Made by a program: the position numbers and the translations under genes. Under the pieces are notes generated by a model. The model ran no database searches. It saw only the letters and a list, made by a program, of their open reading frames with translations, and was not told the origin of the DNA. From Oxalobacter vibrioformis (lineage in GTDB: Bacteria; Pseudomonadota; Gammaproteobacteria; Burkholderiales; Burkholderiaceae_D), in contig NZ_CP098242.1 of NCBI RefSeq assembly GCF_027118995.1, forward strand, positions 1,364,001 to 1,428,000: a DNA stretch of 64,000 nt, written 5' to 3'. Of this stretch, positions 25,607 through 34,426 are shown one piece after another; within the stretch, counting starts at the first letter, position 1, and the number at the start of each line of letters is the position of its first letter.

Positions 25607-25748
25607 AGCCAGGTCGTTTACAAGAACCGTCTGCTCATTCTCTTGGGTTCGACATTTATCATTATTGCATTCAGCGGCCCCGGCTATCATCTTTTCCCAA
25701 AAAAACAGGTTGCCAGGCCTCCGTCAAAAAGCCACAGGATTGAAACCG

Positions 25749-26051
25749 TTAAAGCGTGCAGAGACGCGGCCCGCCATTACTGTCATTCGGGGAGACAAAG
25801 CCGAACATCATCCATATCCCCATCTCCTCTCGGGTGGGATAACGGCCGGACAGGGCCATATTGCCATCAACAAAAACCAGTGGCAGTGGGCCGGAAAGGG
25901 AAATGGGCGCGGGTGACGAGGCATCCTGAGGCAATCGCTCAACATCAACGCCGCGTTTTTTTACCCATTCAAGATCGGCATCAAGCGCAGCAGGCCGGTC
26001 AGCCAGCGCGGCGGGCGACTCAATAATCTGGAGACGGCTTATCCTGGGCAT
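25749..26051 (-). CDS. ArsD-like thioredoxin-fold protein without the metal-binding cysteines
   Basis: The 100-residue protein resembles the arsenic metallochaperone ArsD over most of its length: LQIIES at the start, AALDADLEWVKKRGVDVERL, then LPLVFVDGNMALSGRYPTREEM. True ArsD has a C-C-S-T-G-V-C-G cluster after the first strand; here that segment reads SPAALADRP and has no cysteine. It therefore cannot bind arsenite in the known way. It lies 66 bases after the last ABC ATPase of the iron operon, where Campylobacter p19 operons carry thioredoxin-fold proteins. No Shine-Dalgarno is evident, and a T7 run lies between a signal-like short frame (MQFLAAFFLMLICPG) and this one, so the 5' end may be frameshifted. 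Confidence 0.55.
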   Translation of the reverse strand: MPRISRLQIIESPAALADRPAALDADLEWVKKRGVDVERLPQDASSPAPISLSGPLPLVFVDGNMALSGRYPTREEMGIWMMFGFVSPNDSNGGPRLCTL

Positions 26052-26117
26052 ATCAGCATGAGAAAAAAAGCAGCAAGGAACTGCATGCTGAAATATGCTA
26101 TCACATTGTCTGCCGCC

Positions 26118-26834
26118 TTATTCTGCCAGCCGGGTGATCAGTGATGTTTTTGTCGCTTCGCTTTTTTCCAGCTCAAGCACGCGACCAGACCGCATCAGCG
26201 CCACCCGCTCACTGTAAGCAACGGTATCGAGTTCGTGGGTAACCAGAAGGAGGGCCGTTCCCCGCTGATGAATCCTGGCCAGCAGATCCATGACATCCTG
26301 TATGGAAACGGCATCAAGGTCACTGGTTGGCTCATCAGCGACAAGCAGATCGGGCGTATTGATCAGCGCCCGTGCAATGGCCACACGGCGCATCTCACCA
26401 CCGGAAAGCTGGGCCGGATAGGCATCGGCCAGATGGGAAAGGCCCACCTCACCCAGCAGATACTGCGCCCGGCCACTTGCATCCGTTTCGCGCTTGCCGG
26501 AAAGATACCAGGGCAGGCGGATATTGTCTGTCACGGTGAAATTAGGCAGCAGGCTGGCCCCCTGCGGGATGTAGCCAATGCGCGCATTGCGAAGCGCAGA
26601 CATGGCCCGGTCATCCAGTTGGGCAATGTCCTGCTCCGCAAAACGGATTTCTCCCCGCTCCGGCTTTAAGAGACCGGCAATCATGTTCAACAGGGTGCTC
26701 TTCCCGCTGCCGGAACGGCCCACAACACTGAGAAAATCTCCTTTTTCCATCTTCAGGCTGACATCGTCCACCGCAGCAAAGGGAACACCGCCACGCAGAT
26801 AGTTTTTCCCGACACCCATCAGTTCCAGCATCAT
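26118..26834 (-). CDS. ABC transporter ATP-binding protein (LolD/MacB type) of the P19 iron operon
   Basis: A 238-residue ATPase with Walker A GRSGSGKST, signature LSGGEMRRVAIARAL, Walker B LLVADEPTSDLD and a switch histidine in LLVTHELD. Ratios and size match the LolD/MacB subfamily, which pairs with FtsX-type permeases. Its ATG overlaps the stop of the upstream FtsX permease gene (TAATG), so the two are translationally coupled. It is the second ATPase of the operon and probably energises the permease at 26834-28045 rather than the two at 29-31.6 kb. Confidence 0.88.
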   Translation of the reverse strand: MMLELMGVGKNYLRGGVPFAAVDDVSLKMEKGDFLSVVGRSGSGKSTLLNMIAGLLKPERGEIRFAEQDIAQLDDRAMSALRNARIGYIPQGASLLPNFTVTDNIRLPWYLSGKRETDASGRAQYLLGEVGLSHLADAYPAQLSGGEMRRVAIARALINTPDLLVADEPTSDLDAVSIQDVMDLLARIHQRGTALLLVTHELDTVAYSERVALMRSGRVLELEKSEATKTSLITRLAE

Positions 26835-28045
26835 TACTCTCCCCGCAATGCAGTATAGATATCACCTTTTCCCAGACGCCAGGCTGAATAAAGGCAGGCC
26901 AGCGGCCCGATACCAGCAGACACCAGCAGGCTCAGCAGAAAAACCAGCCCGATTTTCGGGAACGCCGGCAAAAGAAAAGGCAGGCCGATCATATTACTGA
27001 TCAGTGTGCGGAAGGAAAAAACAATGAGTGCCGATAAAAAAAGGCCGCCGATTGATCCTGCCAGGCTGATCAGGAATGCTTCTGTCATGAGAATACCGGA
27101 AAGTTTTTTCCTGCTGGCGCCCAGCACACGCAGCAGGCTGAATTCGCGCCTTCGTTCGTTTACGACAATGGAAAAAACCAGCATGAGAACACCGGTTGCC
27201 AACAGCCAGAGCAACCCGCCCAGCGCATACATGACCAGGGAAAAAGACTGCAGGCGTGAGGCAATGTCGCTCATCATGGTCCGGGACATCACCATATCAA
27301 GATTGAACGCCATGGCATGGCGCTGCAGGATGGTGTTGGCAAGTGCACGGGTATCCTGGCCGGCTTTCGCCTTAACCATGACAGATGAGACAACCTGGTC
27401 CAGATCCTTCACATCAAAAAGCGGGGCAATCTCGAGTTTTCTGATCATGTTTCTGGCGGTATCGAGTTTCAGGAAAACCGAAGTGTCAAATCCCATGCCG
27501 GTACGGTCAAGCCGCGCCGCTATACGATAGCGTTTGCCAAAAAAGGTGATATGACCGCCCGGCTCGCCTTCTATCTTGCTGCCGACGATGATTTCATCAT
27601 CGGTGAGCTCACGGGACAGGCTGTTTTTTATCCAGGGGGTAACAATAAAATCTGTTTCGGGATCGAAGCCAATCAACTGAACGGGCAATGTGCAGCATGC
27701 GGCCTGAAGCGACGCAATAAAAATCTGGGAAGACACCTTGTCGACCCCATCCATGGCTTTGATCTTCTGCTCCAGTGACTGTTCCAGATAAAAAGAACTC
27801 GGCTCACCCCGTAACAGCGCACTTTGCAACTGCTTTTCGTAGCCATGCGGCACCACCATCAAATCGGCTCCCAGCCGCTGGGACATGCTATTAATACCTG
27901 TGCGAATACTTTCAATCAGGATGGAACCGCCAAAAAGAAGAAAGGAAAAAACCAGCACAATCAATATCAGCCCGGCGGTACGAAAAGGGCGCTGCGCCAG
28001 GTTTTCCCAGGAAATGCGCAAGGTGGTCAGCGGGCGTGAGTTCAT
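26834..28045 (-). CDS. FtsX-family ABC permease (third permease of the P19 operon)
   Basis: A 403-residue MacB/FtsX-type membrane protein: one N-terminal transmembrane helix (LILIVLVFSFLLFGG), a large periplasmic domain, and three C-terminal helices. It carries a cysteine pair in QAACCTLPVQL, unusual for an FtsX periplasmic domain and possibly metal- or redox-related. The ATG at 28045 is chosen: it overlaps the end of the DUF4418 gene by four bases (ATGA). The open frame runs nearly 100 codons further upstream but that part is antisense-like shadow of the DUF4418 gene. Confidence 0.85.
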   Translation of the reverse strand: MNSRPLTTLRISWENLAQRPFRTAGLILIVLVFSFLLFGGSILIESIRTGINSMSQRLGADLMVVPHGYEKQLQSALLRGEPSSFYLEQSLEQKIKAMDGVDKVSSQIFIASLQAACCTLPVQLIGFDPETDFIVTPWIKNSLSRELTDDEIIVGSKIEGEPGGHITFFGKRYRIAARLDRTGMGFDTSVFLKLDTARNMIRKLEIAPLFDVKDLDQVVSSVMVKAKAGQDTRALANTILQRHAMAFNLDMVMSRTMMSDIASRLQSFSLVMYALGGLLWLLATGVLMLVFSIVVNERRREFSLLRVLGASRKKLSGILMTEAFLISLAGSIGGLFLSALIVFSFRTLISNMIGLPFLLPAFPKIGLVFLLSLLVSAGIGPLACLYSAWRLGKGDIYTALRGE

Positions 28046-28473
28046 GGCTGGATACCATTTTTCGATTGCCTGAACAGATAAAGCAGATTGGCCAGGCTGA
28101 AAATGATGATCAGCACAGCCAGTACCAGCAGGCCGGGCAATGTTCCCATGCGGCATGGCATGGTTTCTGCATGGCATACGCCAATCAGAATAGTGGGAAC
28201 CGCTGCCAGCAGGATGCCGTTCATGAAAATCATCAGGCTGATGCCCAGCCTGACCAGGACCGTTTTGCTGAAATAAAGCAGTATGCCGGACAGGCAGAAA
28301 AGCACGCCCAGCCCTGTTGCCACCCGTGCAGTCCAGAAACATTTCATCGGGATTTGCATACCCGATACGGTTTCAATGGTTCCTGTGCAGACATGAAAAA
28401 GTGTATGGGGCAGGATGGCAGTCAAAAGGCCCAGCGCAATAAAAGCCAGGCTCGTGATAACGCGGTTTGTCAT
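28042..28473 (-). CDS. DUF4418 family four-helix membrane protein
   Basis: The 143-residue protein has about four transmembrane helices and conserved cysteines in FHVCTG, MKCFW, GVCHAETMPCRMG, as expected for DUF4418. Members occur beside FtsX/ABC genes, but their function is unknown. The paired cysteines on the periplasmic side suggest a redox or metal-handling role in the iron system. Four-base overlap with the downstream permease indicates translational coupling. Confidence 0.78.
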   Translation of the reverse strand: MTNRVITSLAFIALGLLTAILPHTLFHVCTGTIETVSGMQIPMKCFWTARVATGLGVLFCLSGILLYFSKTVLVRLGISLMIFMNGILLAAVPTILIGVCHAETMPCRMGTLPGLLVLAVLIIIFSLANLLYLFRQSKNGIQP

Positions 28474-28498
28474 GATGAGCTTTCTCCTTGCGATAACG

Positions 28499-29170
28499 TT
28501 ACAAAACGGCCTGGTTTTCTGTCATGTTTACCACCCGGCCGTGTTCCAGCACGATCGTCCGCTGGGCATGTGCCGCCACTTCCGGTGAATGGGTCACCAT
28601 GATGATGGTGCTGCCGTCTTTGTGAAGCTGCCGGAAAATCTCCAGCACGATGTTTTCATTGTCTCCATCAAGATTGCCGGTAGGCTCATCCGCTAAAATC
28701 AACCTGGGATGGTTGATCAGCGCCCGGGCAATACAGACACGCTGCTGCTCACCGCCGGAAAGCTGGCTGGGCAGGTGCCGCGCCCTTTCACCCAATCCGA
28801 CACGGGAAAGCGCTTCCATGGCTTCCGCCTCATCCACCATGCTGTGGTAATACTGGGCCATCATCACGTTTTCAAGTGCCGTCAGGTAGGAAACGAGGTG
28901 AAACTGCTGGAAAATAAGGCCGATCTTGTCTCGCCGGATGGCGGTCAGCTCCCGTGCACTGATACGGGAAAGATCCTCTCCGTCCAGGATCACAGAACCA
29001 TTGGATGGCTTGTTCATGCAACCGATGAGATTCATCATGGTCGTCTTGCCGGAGCCGGAAGGTCCCATGATGGCAATCCATTCGCCGGGCGCCACATGCA
29101 GGCTGACGTCCTGCAACGCTTTCACGCTGCCATAAATCATTGATACGTCGTCGAGTTCCAGTATATTCAT
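28499..29170 (-). CDS. ABC transporter ATP-binding protein (first ATPase of the P19 operon)
   Basis: A 223-residue LolD/MacB-type ATPase. Walker A is GPSGSGKTT, the signature [15 protein letters not shown], Walker [13 protein letters not shown], and the switch histidine lies in IMVTHSPE. It starts 9 bases after the stop of the FtsX permease at 29180-30319. It corresponds to Cj1663 in the Campylobacter p19 locus by gene order, and likely powers the two neighbouring permeases. Confidence 0.9.
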   Translation of the reverse strand: MNILELDDVSMIYGSVKALQDVSLHVAPGEWIAIMGPSGSGKTTMMNLIGCMNKPSNGSVILDGEDLSRISARELTAIRRDKIGLIFQQFHLVSYLTALENVMMAQYYHSMVDEAEAMEALSRVGLGERARHLPSQLSGGEQQRVCIARALINHPRLILADEPTGNLDGDNENIVLEIFRQLHKDGSTIIMVTHSPEVAAHAQRTIVLEHGRVVNMTENQAVL

Positions 29171-29179
29171 TACACCCTC

Positions 29180-30319
29180 TTATTCCCCCCGCAGCACAAT
29201 GGCGGGTTCAATGCTGATAGCCCTTCTGATGGGCAGGATACAGGCAACGATTGTCACAACAAGTGATATCACGATGGTTACCAGTACCAGAAGCGGATCA
29301 AAGGAAATGCTGCGCCCGAAAACGCTCATGCTGACCTGCTGGGCAAAAAACCAGCCGAACGTTGACCCGATGATGCCGCCAGCCAGCCCGAGCACAACCC
29401 CTTCTCCCAGAAATTCAATCACGATGCTGCGGTTTTCCGCGCCGATGGCTTTTTTCAGGCCGATTTCCTTGCGCCGCTCCATTACCATCGACATCATGGT
29501 GGTCGCCACGCAGATCAGTGTCAGAAAAAGCATGACGATGGTCACGAGATAAACCAGCGTCTGCAGCTTTGAAAGGACAATCGTCTCGGACTGGGTAATC
29601 CGCTTGACCAGGCGAGGCGTGACTTCCGGCACCGCCTGCCGGATCTGCTCTTCAAAGGAGAACAGTTCTTCTGCCGGTGCCGCAATACTCAACTCAAAGA
29701 CCTCCACCTCATCAGGCGTCTCCATGAGCATTTCCAGTACCGCCAGATCCATAAAGACATAGCCGTCTTCCGGACCGCCGGTCCTGACGATACCGGCAAT
29801 CTTCATCTTCGCCCCGAAACGCTTGTGTTCTTTTGTCTGCCCGCTCATCCTCACTTCGGCACCGGGACGCAGTTGCGTATACTGGGCAATATCCGTGCCG
29901 ATCAGGATCTCATCTTCGGCTTTTGGCCACTCCCCCTCTATCTGCCAGTAGGGGCGGGTCTTCTGTGCCTGGGCAAAATCGGTTCCCACAGCAGTAATGG
30001 GCTGACGATTGATGCGCATGGCTTCGTAGCGGTAGGGCGTAGCGCCGATTACCTTGCTTTCCGGCAGTACCGCTACCGCATTTTTTACATCCTCCAGATC
30101 CATATTGCCGGTTTGAGCAGACGGCACCAGAATCATGTTAGCGCCATAAGAGCGCATCTCACGCCCCAGTTGCCGGGGAATATCATAGTAGATGGTCAGC
30201 ATGCCAAAAAGCACCGTTGCCCCGATGGCAATAGCCAGTACGGCAATAAACATCCGGGAAAGACGTCGTGAAAGCGCACGAAAAAGCATCCGGAAATACA
30301 GTGCTGATTTTCTATTCAT
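29180..30319 (-). CDS. FtsX-family ABC permease (second permease of the P19 operon)
   Basis: The 379-residue protein has the MacB/FtsX layout: N-terminal helix (MFIAVLAIAIGATVLFGML), a periplasmic MacB-like core, and three C-terminal helices with the conserved cytoplasmic loop ERRKEIGLKKAIGAE. By order it matches Cj1662. It is not a solute channel in the usual sense; FtsX-type permeases transmit force or move lipoprotein-like cargo across the envelope. Its role in the P19 system is to support iron use in an unknown way. Confidence 0.88.
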   Translation of the reverse strand: MNRKSALYFRMLFRALSRRLSRMFIAVLAIAIGATVLFGMLTIYYDIPRQLGREMRSYGANMILVPSAQTGNMDLEDVKNAVAVLPESKVIGATPYRYEAMRINRQPITAVGTDFAQAQKTRPYWQIEGEWPKAEDEILIGTDIAQYTQLRPGAEVRMSGQTKEHKRFGAKMKIAGIVRTGGPEDGYVFMDLAVLEMLMETPDEVEVFELSIAAPAEELFSFEEQIRQAVPEVTPRLVKRITQSETIVLSKLQTLVYLVTIVMLFLTLICVATTMMSMVMERRKEIGLKKAIGAENRSIVIEFLGEGVVLGLAGGIIGSTFGWFFAQQVSMSVFGRSISFDPLLVLVTIVISLVVTIVACILPIRRAISIEPAIVLRGE

Positions 30320-30331
30320 GATGCCTTCTCC

Positions 30332-31618
30332 CTACCGGTCATAAAGCACTTCTGCTGGCTGCAGGGACAACAGCATCCGCAGAGCAGGCAGGCTGCCAAG
30401 GATGGTGACGAGAACAGAAAGCATGGCGACAATAGGGATAACGATCGGCTGCACATCCACGCTGGCGCCGAACACCGTATAACCGACCATCTGCGCAAAC
30501 CCCAGACCGGCAAAATATCCTGCGCATCCACCGATAATGGCCGTAAGAAGGATTTCACCCATAATCAGCAGGATGACGTCCATATCCGTCGCGCCAACGG
30601 CTTTCATCATGCCGATTTCCTTGTTGCGCTCCATCACATTCATGGTAACCAGATTGGAAATCCCCAGGGCAGCGCACAGCATGCTCATCCCTGTCAGAAG
30701 CAGCATCAGCAGCTTGATCTTGTTCAGGATGCCGCCCTCGGATTCGGACACCTGCAGTACCGGCTTGGCCCGCACATTGGTCAGGACTTCTTCAATCTGG
30801 TAGGCAATTGAACTGATATAAGCGGTGCAGTACCATGCATCCCATTCCTTGCGTGTCAGACTGGCCGGATCGGTTGCTGCGCGCCGTGCCAGTTCATTTT
30901 CCGGTGTTGTGAGTGCACTCACATCCACTCGCTGAACCAGCCCCTCCCGATTGGATAAGGCCTGAACCATCTGGAGCGGCACAAATATCTGCTCATCTTC
31001 CGGGCCACCGCTGTGAAGGGTTGCACGAATAACCAGCTCTGCCGTTTTTCCATCGGGCGTCCTGAGCGTGAGGCGGTCTCCCTGGCTGAGCCTGAATTTT
31101 GCCGCCAGCAGGCTGCCGACCATGGCGCCCGATTTATCAGAATCCCTGACCCAGCTTCCTGATACCTCCCACCAGCTTTTCAGCTTGCTGATACCGGTAT
31201 TGATGGCATATCCCGTCGGCAGGTCCAGATGTTTGTCAAACCAGGTCCCGACCAGGCTGATTTTTGCATCGGTTCCATCAATAGAAACCGGCATTTCCAG
31301 ATATGGCGCAAAGTCCACGATGTTGTACGCCCAGAAGACGGTTTTCATCTTCGGCAGTTCTTCTTCGAGAATATATTTGTCCGCAATCCCGGCGCCATCC
31401 TCAATCCCGTAAAGATCACCAAGAAGCGATGCGCCCCGGGGCACCACATTCAGGTTGGCGCCGTAGACCTTCAACTCCTGATTCACCTTTTCCTCGACAT
31501 CCATCATCACATTGAGCATGGCTGTTGAGAGCGAAACGCCCAGCGCCATCGTCACGGCAATCATGACAAGCTTTCTTTTCTGTCTGAGCAATGCACATCG
31601 GAGCATTCGTAAAAACAT
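30332..31618 (-). CDS. FtsX-family ABC permease (first permease of the P19 operon)
   Basis: A 428-residue FtsX-type permease with the same topology as its neighbour: helix at about 18-40, periplasmic domain to about 290, and three C-terminal helices with loop MERNKEIGMMKAVGATD. By order it matches Cj1661. It begins 11 bases after the DUF2318 gene. It and the next permease probably form a heterodimer with the ATPase at 28499-29170. Confidence 0.88.
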   Translation of the reverse strand: MFLRMLRCALLRQKRKLVMIAVTMALGVSLSTAMLNVMMDVEEKVNQELKVYGANLNVVPRGASLLGDLYGIEDGAGIADKYILEEELPKMKTVFWAYNIVDFAPYLEMPVSIDGTDAKISLVGTWFDKHLDLPTGYAINTGISKLKSWWEVSGSWVRDSDKSGAMVGSLLAAKFRLSQGDRLTLRTPDGKTAELVIRATLHSGGPEDEQIFVPLQMVQALSNREGLVQRVDVSALTTPENELARRAATDPASLTRKEWDAWYCTAYISSIAYQIEEVLTNVRAKPVLQVSESEGGILNKIKLLMLLLTGMSMLCAALGISNLVTMNVMERNKEIGMMKAVGATDMDVILLIMGEILLTAIIGGCAGYFAGLGFAQMVGYTVFGASVDVQPIVIPIVAMLSVLVTILGSLPALRMLLSLQPAEVLYDR

Positions 31619-31629
31619 GGCTATCCCTC

Positions 31630-32145
31630 CTACCTGAAACGATGCGCTTCTGCTTCCAGATCAGCAGTTTTGATGACGAGCCTGCCGTCTTCCAGGACAT
31701 ATTCCAGTGGCACCGGATTGCACCCGCCCTTAAACCCAATCGTGGAAATATTCATGACAACATCACACAGGATGCAGACAATCTGTCCATCCCTTTCGTA
31801 GTACCCGCTCGGACCGCAGACATCGCAGGCGTCCAGCCCGACGCCAAATGATCCTTCCCCCTTCCTGATGACGATATAACGCATCTGCGTGCCATCCTCG
31901 GCGGTATAGCCAAAGCGGTGCAAATGCCCGTCATTGACAGTTTCAACCGGGATGGCGATTTTTCCCGCTTCCGGCGCCAACTCAACAGGGGGTGCCAATT
32001 CGACAACCTGATTGTTGAGTTCAACACCCACGGTCCGGATCAGAAATACCGCAAGCACCGTCAACAACAGCAGTACCGCCCAGCGGACCTGTCTTTTGAC
32101 ATCAATTTTTTTGTTTGCGCTGAAGCGCGGGGTTCGGACCATCAA
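31630..32145 (-). CDS. DUF2318 membrane-anchored cysteine-rich protein of the P19 iron system
   Basis: The 171-residue protein has one N-terminal membrane anchor (WAVLLLLTVLAVFLI) and a periplasmic DUF2318 domain. The signature DACDVCGPSGYY, CILCDVVMN, and IGFKGGCNPVPLEY is complete, with five cysteines that probably bind a metal or cofactor or do electron transfer. It corresponds to Cj1660. Its start overlaps the end of the upstream membrane-protein gene by 44 bases, which is long; a later start is not obvious. Confidence 0.88.
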   Translation of the reverse strand: MMVRTPRFSANKKIDVKRQVRWAVLLLLTVLAVFLIRTVGVELNNQVVELAPPVELAPEAGKIAIPVETVNDGHLHRFGYTAEDGTQMRYIVIRKGEGSFGVGLDACDVCGPSGYYERDGQIVCILCDVVMNISTIGFKGGCNPVPLEYVLEDGRLVIKTADLEAEAHRFR

Positions 32146-32878
32146 TCACAGACCTTCTGCTCGTTCGTATACTGCTGGCAGCGGCATAAACAGCCAGCCC
32201 CAGCAGGGCAAACAGGAAGGCATTCTGATACGCAAGCGAGTACATGACCAGCTCGACAAGCCAGGAAAAATCGGGCACCCACCGCCGCAACACCGCGATC
32301 TGCAAGAAAAGCAGCGTATGCCACAGTGCGGAAATGGCGGTGGCAAGAAAAAAGATTCGCGCAAACAGTTTTTTACCATATCGCACACTCAGGCGGAAAA
32401 GCGACAAGGCGGCCAGAGAGGCCACAACGAGTGCAATAAGGTAACCGGCAACCTTGTTCAAAAACGCCTGGTTGTAAATGGAGTCCATCCCCACATCAAA
32501 CTCGAACGGGTACAGCACCATATCCGGCAAGGCAAAGGCAGACCAGACAAATCCCAGCACAAAAACGAGAATGGCGGCACGCCTTCCCGTATAGAAATCC
32601 ATGTTTTTCCTGAGGGCGAACAGCCATAACAGCAGCACGGCCTCTGCCACAATCATCAGCAACAAAAGCGGCGCATTATAAAGCTCCCGGATAACAAAAC
32701 CGGTCGACAGCCGCAGGACAGCGAGTATCATTGCGATGATACTGCCGAAGAGAATACCGCCAGCCAGGTATCTCCTGAGCGGCCAGGCATTCTGTTTTTT
32801 GATCAGACCTGACAACAACCCCGCCAGCAGCAACGCCGGCAGAATGGTAGACGTGACGTTAATCAGGTACTGCAACAT
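32102..32878 (-). CDS. Polytopic membrane protein in the FTR1/FetM position of the P19 operon
   Basis: The 258-residue protein has about seven transmembrane helices and a basic C-terminal tail. It stands between P19 and DUF2318, where Campylobacter and E. coli have the iron permease related to FTR1. The canonical R-E-x-x-E iron-transfer motif of FTR1 is not visible (the nearest is a single RELYNAP). It is therefore either a divergent member or a different component, perhaps the membrane half of DUF2318 systems. Function is inferred from context only. Confidence 0.7.
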   Translation of the reverse strand: MLQYLINVTSTILPALLLAGLLSGLIKKQNAWPLRRYLAGGILFGSIIAMILAVLRLSTGFVIRELYNAPLLLLMIVAEAVLLLWLFALRKNMDFYTGRRAAILVFVLGFVWSAFALPDMVLYPFEFDVGMDSIYNQAFLNKVAGYLIALVVASLAALSLFRLSVRYGKKLFARIFFLATAISALWHTLLFLQIAVLRRWVPDFSWLVELVMYSLAYQNAFLFALLGLAVYAAASSIRTSRRSVIDGPNPALQRKQKN

Positions 32879-33044
32879 ATTCGTTCATCCTCTTTTCCCG
32901 AAAATTCCCCTGCGTCCTGATTTCATGAAACAAAAACAGGAAAACTGATGATTGCCGCCATCAGCTTTCCTGAGGTGCTGCTATCACTTCAACGTGCAGG
33001 ACTAAAACTACCGGGGATTTTCCGGAAATGAAGTGCTTTCGCGA

Positions 33045-33602
33045 TTACCAGACGCGTGGAATGTAGTTGAAATCCCAGCTGACTTCGATGGGTTTTTTCC
33101 AGAAGCGGCCGGTTACCCCGGTTGCCTTGTCCACGTGCAGCAGATATCCCTGCTTTTCCGGATTATCAATAATGAACGTCACTTTGTATTTGCCCGGACC
33201 ATCAAGCTTGACATTGTTGCCGTAGTGCGGGCCATCGCTCGCGCTCATCGGCATAAAAGATCCCTCAATCAGCTTGCCGCCCTGCTTCTGGATGCGGTAT
33301 TTCACGGTCAGGTAGGGAACAAAATCACCTTCCTCGAAACCCAGATTATTGTCTTTTGCTGCAGAGATATCGGCTTCGATGTGCATATCGGATTTGGATG
33401 CAGGCAGACCGGCCTGGCCAGCGGGCTCCATGTCAACCGGCTGGAAGTAAACGCCAGCAACCTTCAGCGGTCCAACGACTTTGGCATCACCCAGCGGGAA
33501 TTCTTCAAAATCTGCCGCAAAAGCAGAACTGCTCAGCGCAAGGGCTGAAACTGCCACGGCAGAAGCTGCAATCAGCCTGCCCAGTTTTTTACTGCCTTTC
33601 AT
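33045..33602 (-). CDS. P19/Tp34-family periplasmic iron-binding protein
   Basis: A 185-residue precursor with a Sec signal peptide ending S-A-F-A-A. The mature protein is the immunoglobulin-like P19/Tp34/FetP fold. Copper/iron ligands are recognisable: FEEFPLG, VYFQPVDMEP, the SDMHIEADI histidine, SDGPHYGNNVKL, and a histidine in LLHVD. In Campylobacter, P19 captures iron in the periplasm, with a copper site, and is required for growth on low iron. Here it is the first gene of a ten-gene minus-strand operon and lies behind a Fur-box-like dyad. Confidence 0.9.
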   Translation of the reverse strand: MKGSKKLGRLIAASAVAVSALALSSSAFAADFEEFPLGDAKVVGPLKVAGVYFQPVDMEPAGQAGLPASKSDMHIEADISAAKDNNLGFEEGDFVPYLTVKYRIQKQGGKLIEGSFMPMSASDGPHYGNNVKLDGPGKYKVTFIIDNPEKQGYLLHVDKATGVTGRFWKKPIEVSWDFNYIPRVW

Positions 33603-33674
33603 TATCAGTCTCCATTTTCAATTGTTTTTTATTACGGATTTTCAAACACATTATCTTCAACTCTTTGCAGAGCC

Positions 33675-33707
33675 AAATCTAAATGAGAATCTATATCATT
33701 TAGATTT
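33675..33707 (-). promoter_or_regulatory. Fur-box-like dyad upstream of the P19 operon
   Basis: A perfect 12-bp inverted repeat, AAATCTAAATGA (33675-33686) and TCATTTAGATTT (33696-33707), centred on GAATCTATA, about 73 bases before the P19 start. The core ATGAGAATCTATATCAT resembles the Fur consensus of three NATWAT hexamers. Control by Fur is expected for this operon. Confidence 0.7.
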
Positions 33708-33772
33708 TGCCGTCAATCATCTGGGCATTTAATTTCATCAAAAAGGAGGAATTAAACAAAAAAAAATGGCCG

Positions 33773-34426
33773 TCAGGGTGCGGGAGACTCAATAATCCGT
33801 CCGCAAACCGCTTCCAGATCCGATCGGTCATGCGAAACAAGAAGGCAGGTTGTCTGCGTTGATTCCAGAATCGCCCTGACCTCCTGCCGGATGGTTTCCT
33901 TCAGTTCGGCATCCAGATTGCTGAATGGCTCATCCAGAAGCAATACCTTGGGGCGGGGAGCCAGTGCCCGCGCCAGCGCCACGCGCTGCTGCTGGCCACC
34001 GCTCAATTCATACGGATAGCGGCCGGCAAGTTCCGGCATCTTGATTAACGCCAGCATCTTTTCCGTCTGCACACGGCGTGCCGCCTTATCCAGACGATGC
34101 AGGCCAAACTCGATATTTTTCCGGACCGTCAGGTGCGGAAACAATCCATAATCCTGAAAGAAAAGCCCCACCTGCCGATGTTCAGGTTCAACAAAAACGG
34201 TATCACCGGCGAGTAGTTGCCCATCCATGACTATCTCGCCGGACAATGGCTTCTCAAGACCGGCAATCAGCCTTAACAGCGTGCTTTTCCCACTCCCGCT
34301 TTCTCCCGCCACCCCAACAATCTCGCCTTCATCGACGTCCAGGGAAAAACCATCCAGCACCATGGGTCCGGGTGACTGATAGCGAAAACGCAGATTTCTG
34401 ATACATAAAAACATGAAACTACTCAT
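33773..34426 (-). CDS. fbpC: Ferric-iron ABC transporter ATP-binding protein (FbpC type, short)
   Basis: The 217-residue ATPase has Walker A GESGSGKST, signature LSGGQQQRVALARAL, Walker B VLLLDEPFSNLD and switch LLVSHDRSD. It energises the FbpB permease. Typical FbpC proteins are about 350 residues; this one ends after the nucleotide-binding domain and lacks the C-terminal regulatory part. The ATG at 34426 overlaps the permease stop as ATGA, which fixes the start; longer frames upstream are shadow of the permease gene. Confidence 0.88.
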   Translation of the reverse strand: MSSFMFLCIRNLRFRYQSPGPMVLDGFSLDVDEGEIVGVAGESGSGKSTLLRLIAGLEKPLSGEIVMDGQLLAGDTVFVEPEHRQVGLFFQDYGLFPHLTVRKNIEFGLHRLDKAARRVQTEKMLALIKMPELAGRYPYELSGGQQQRVALARALAPRPKVLLLDEPFSNLDAELKETIRQEVRAILESTQTTCLLVSHDRSDLEAVCGRIIESPAP

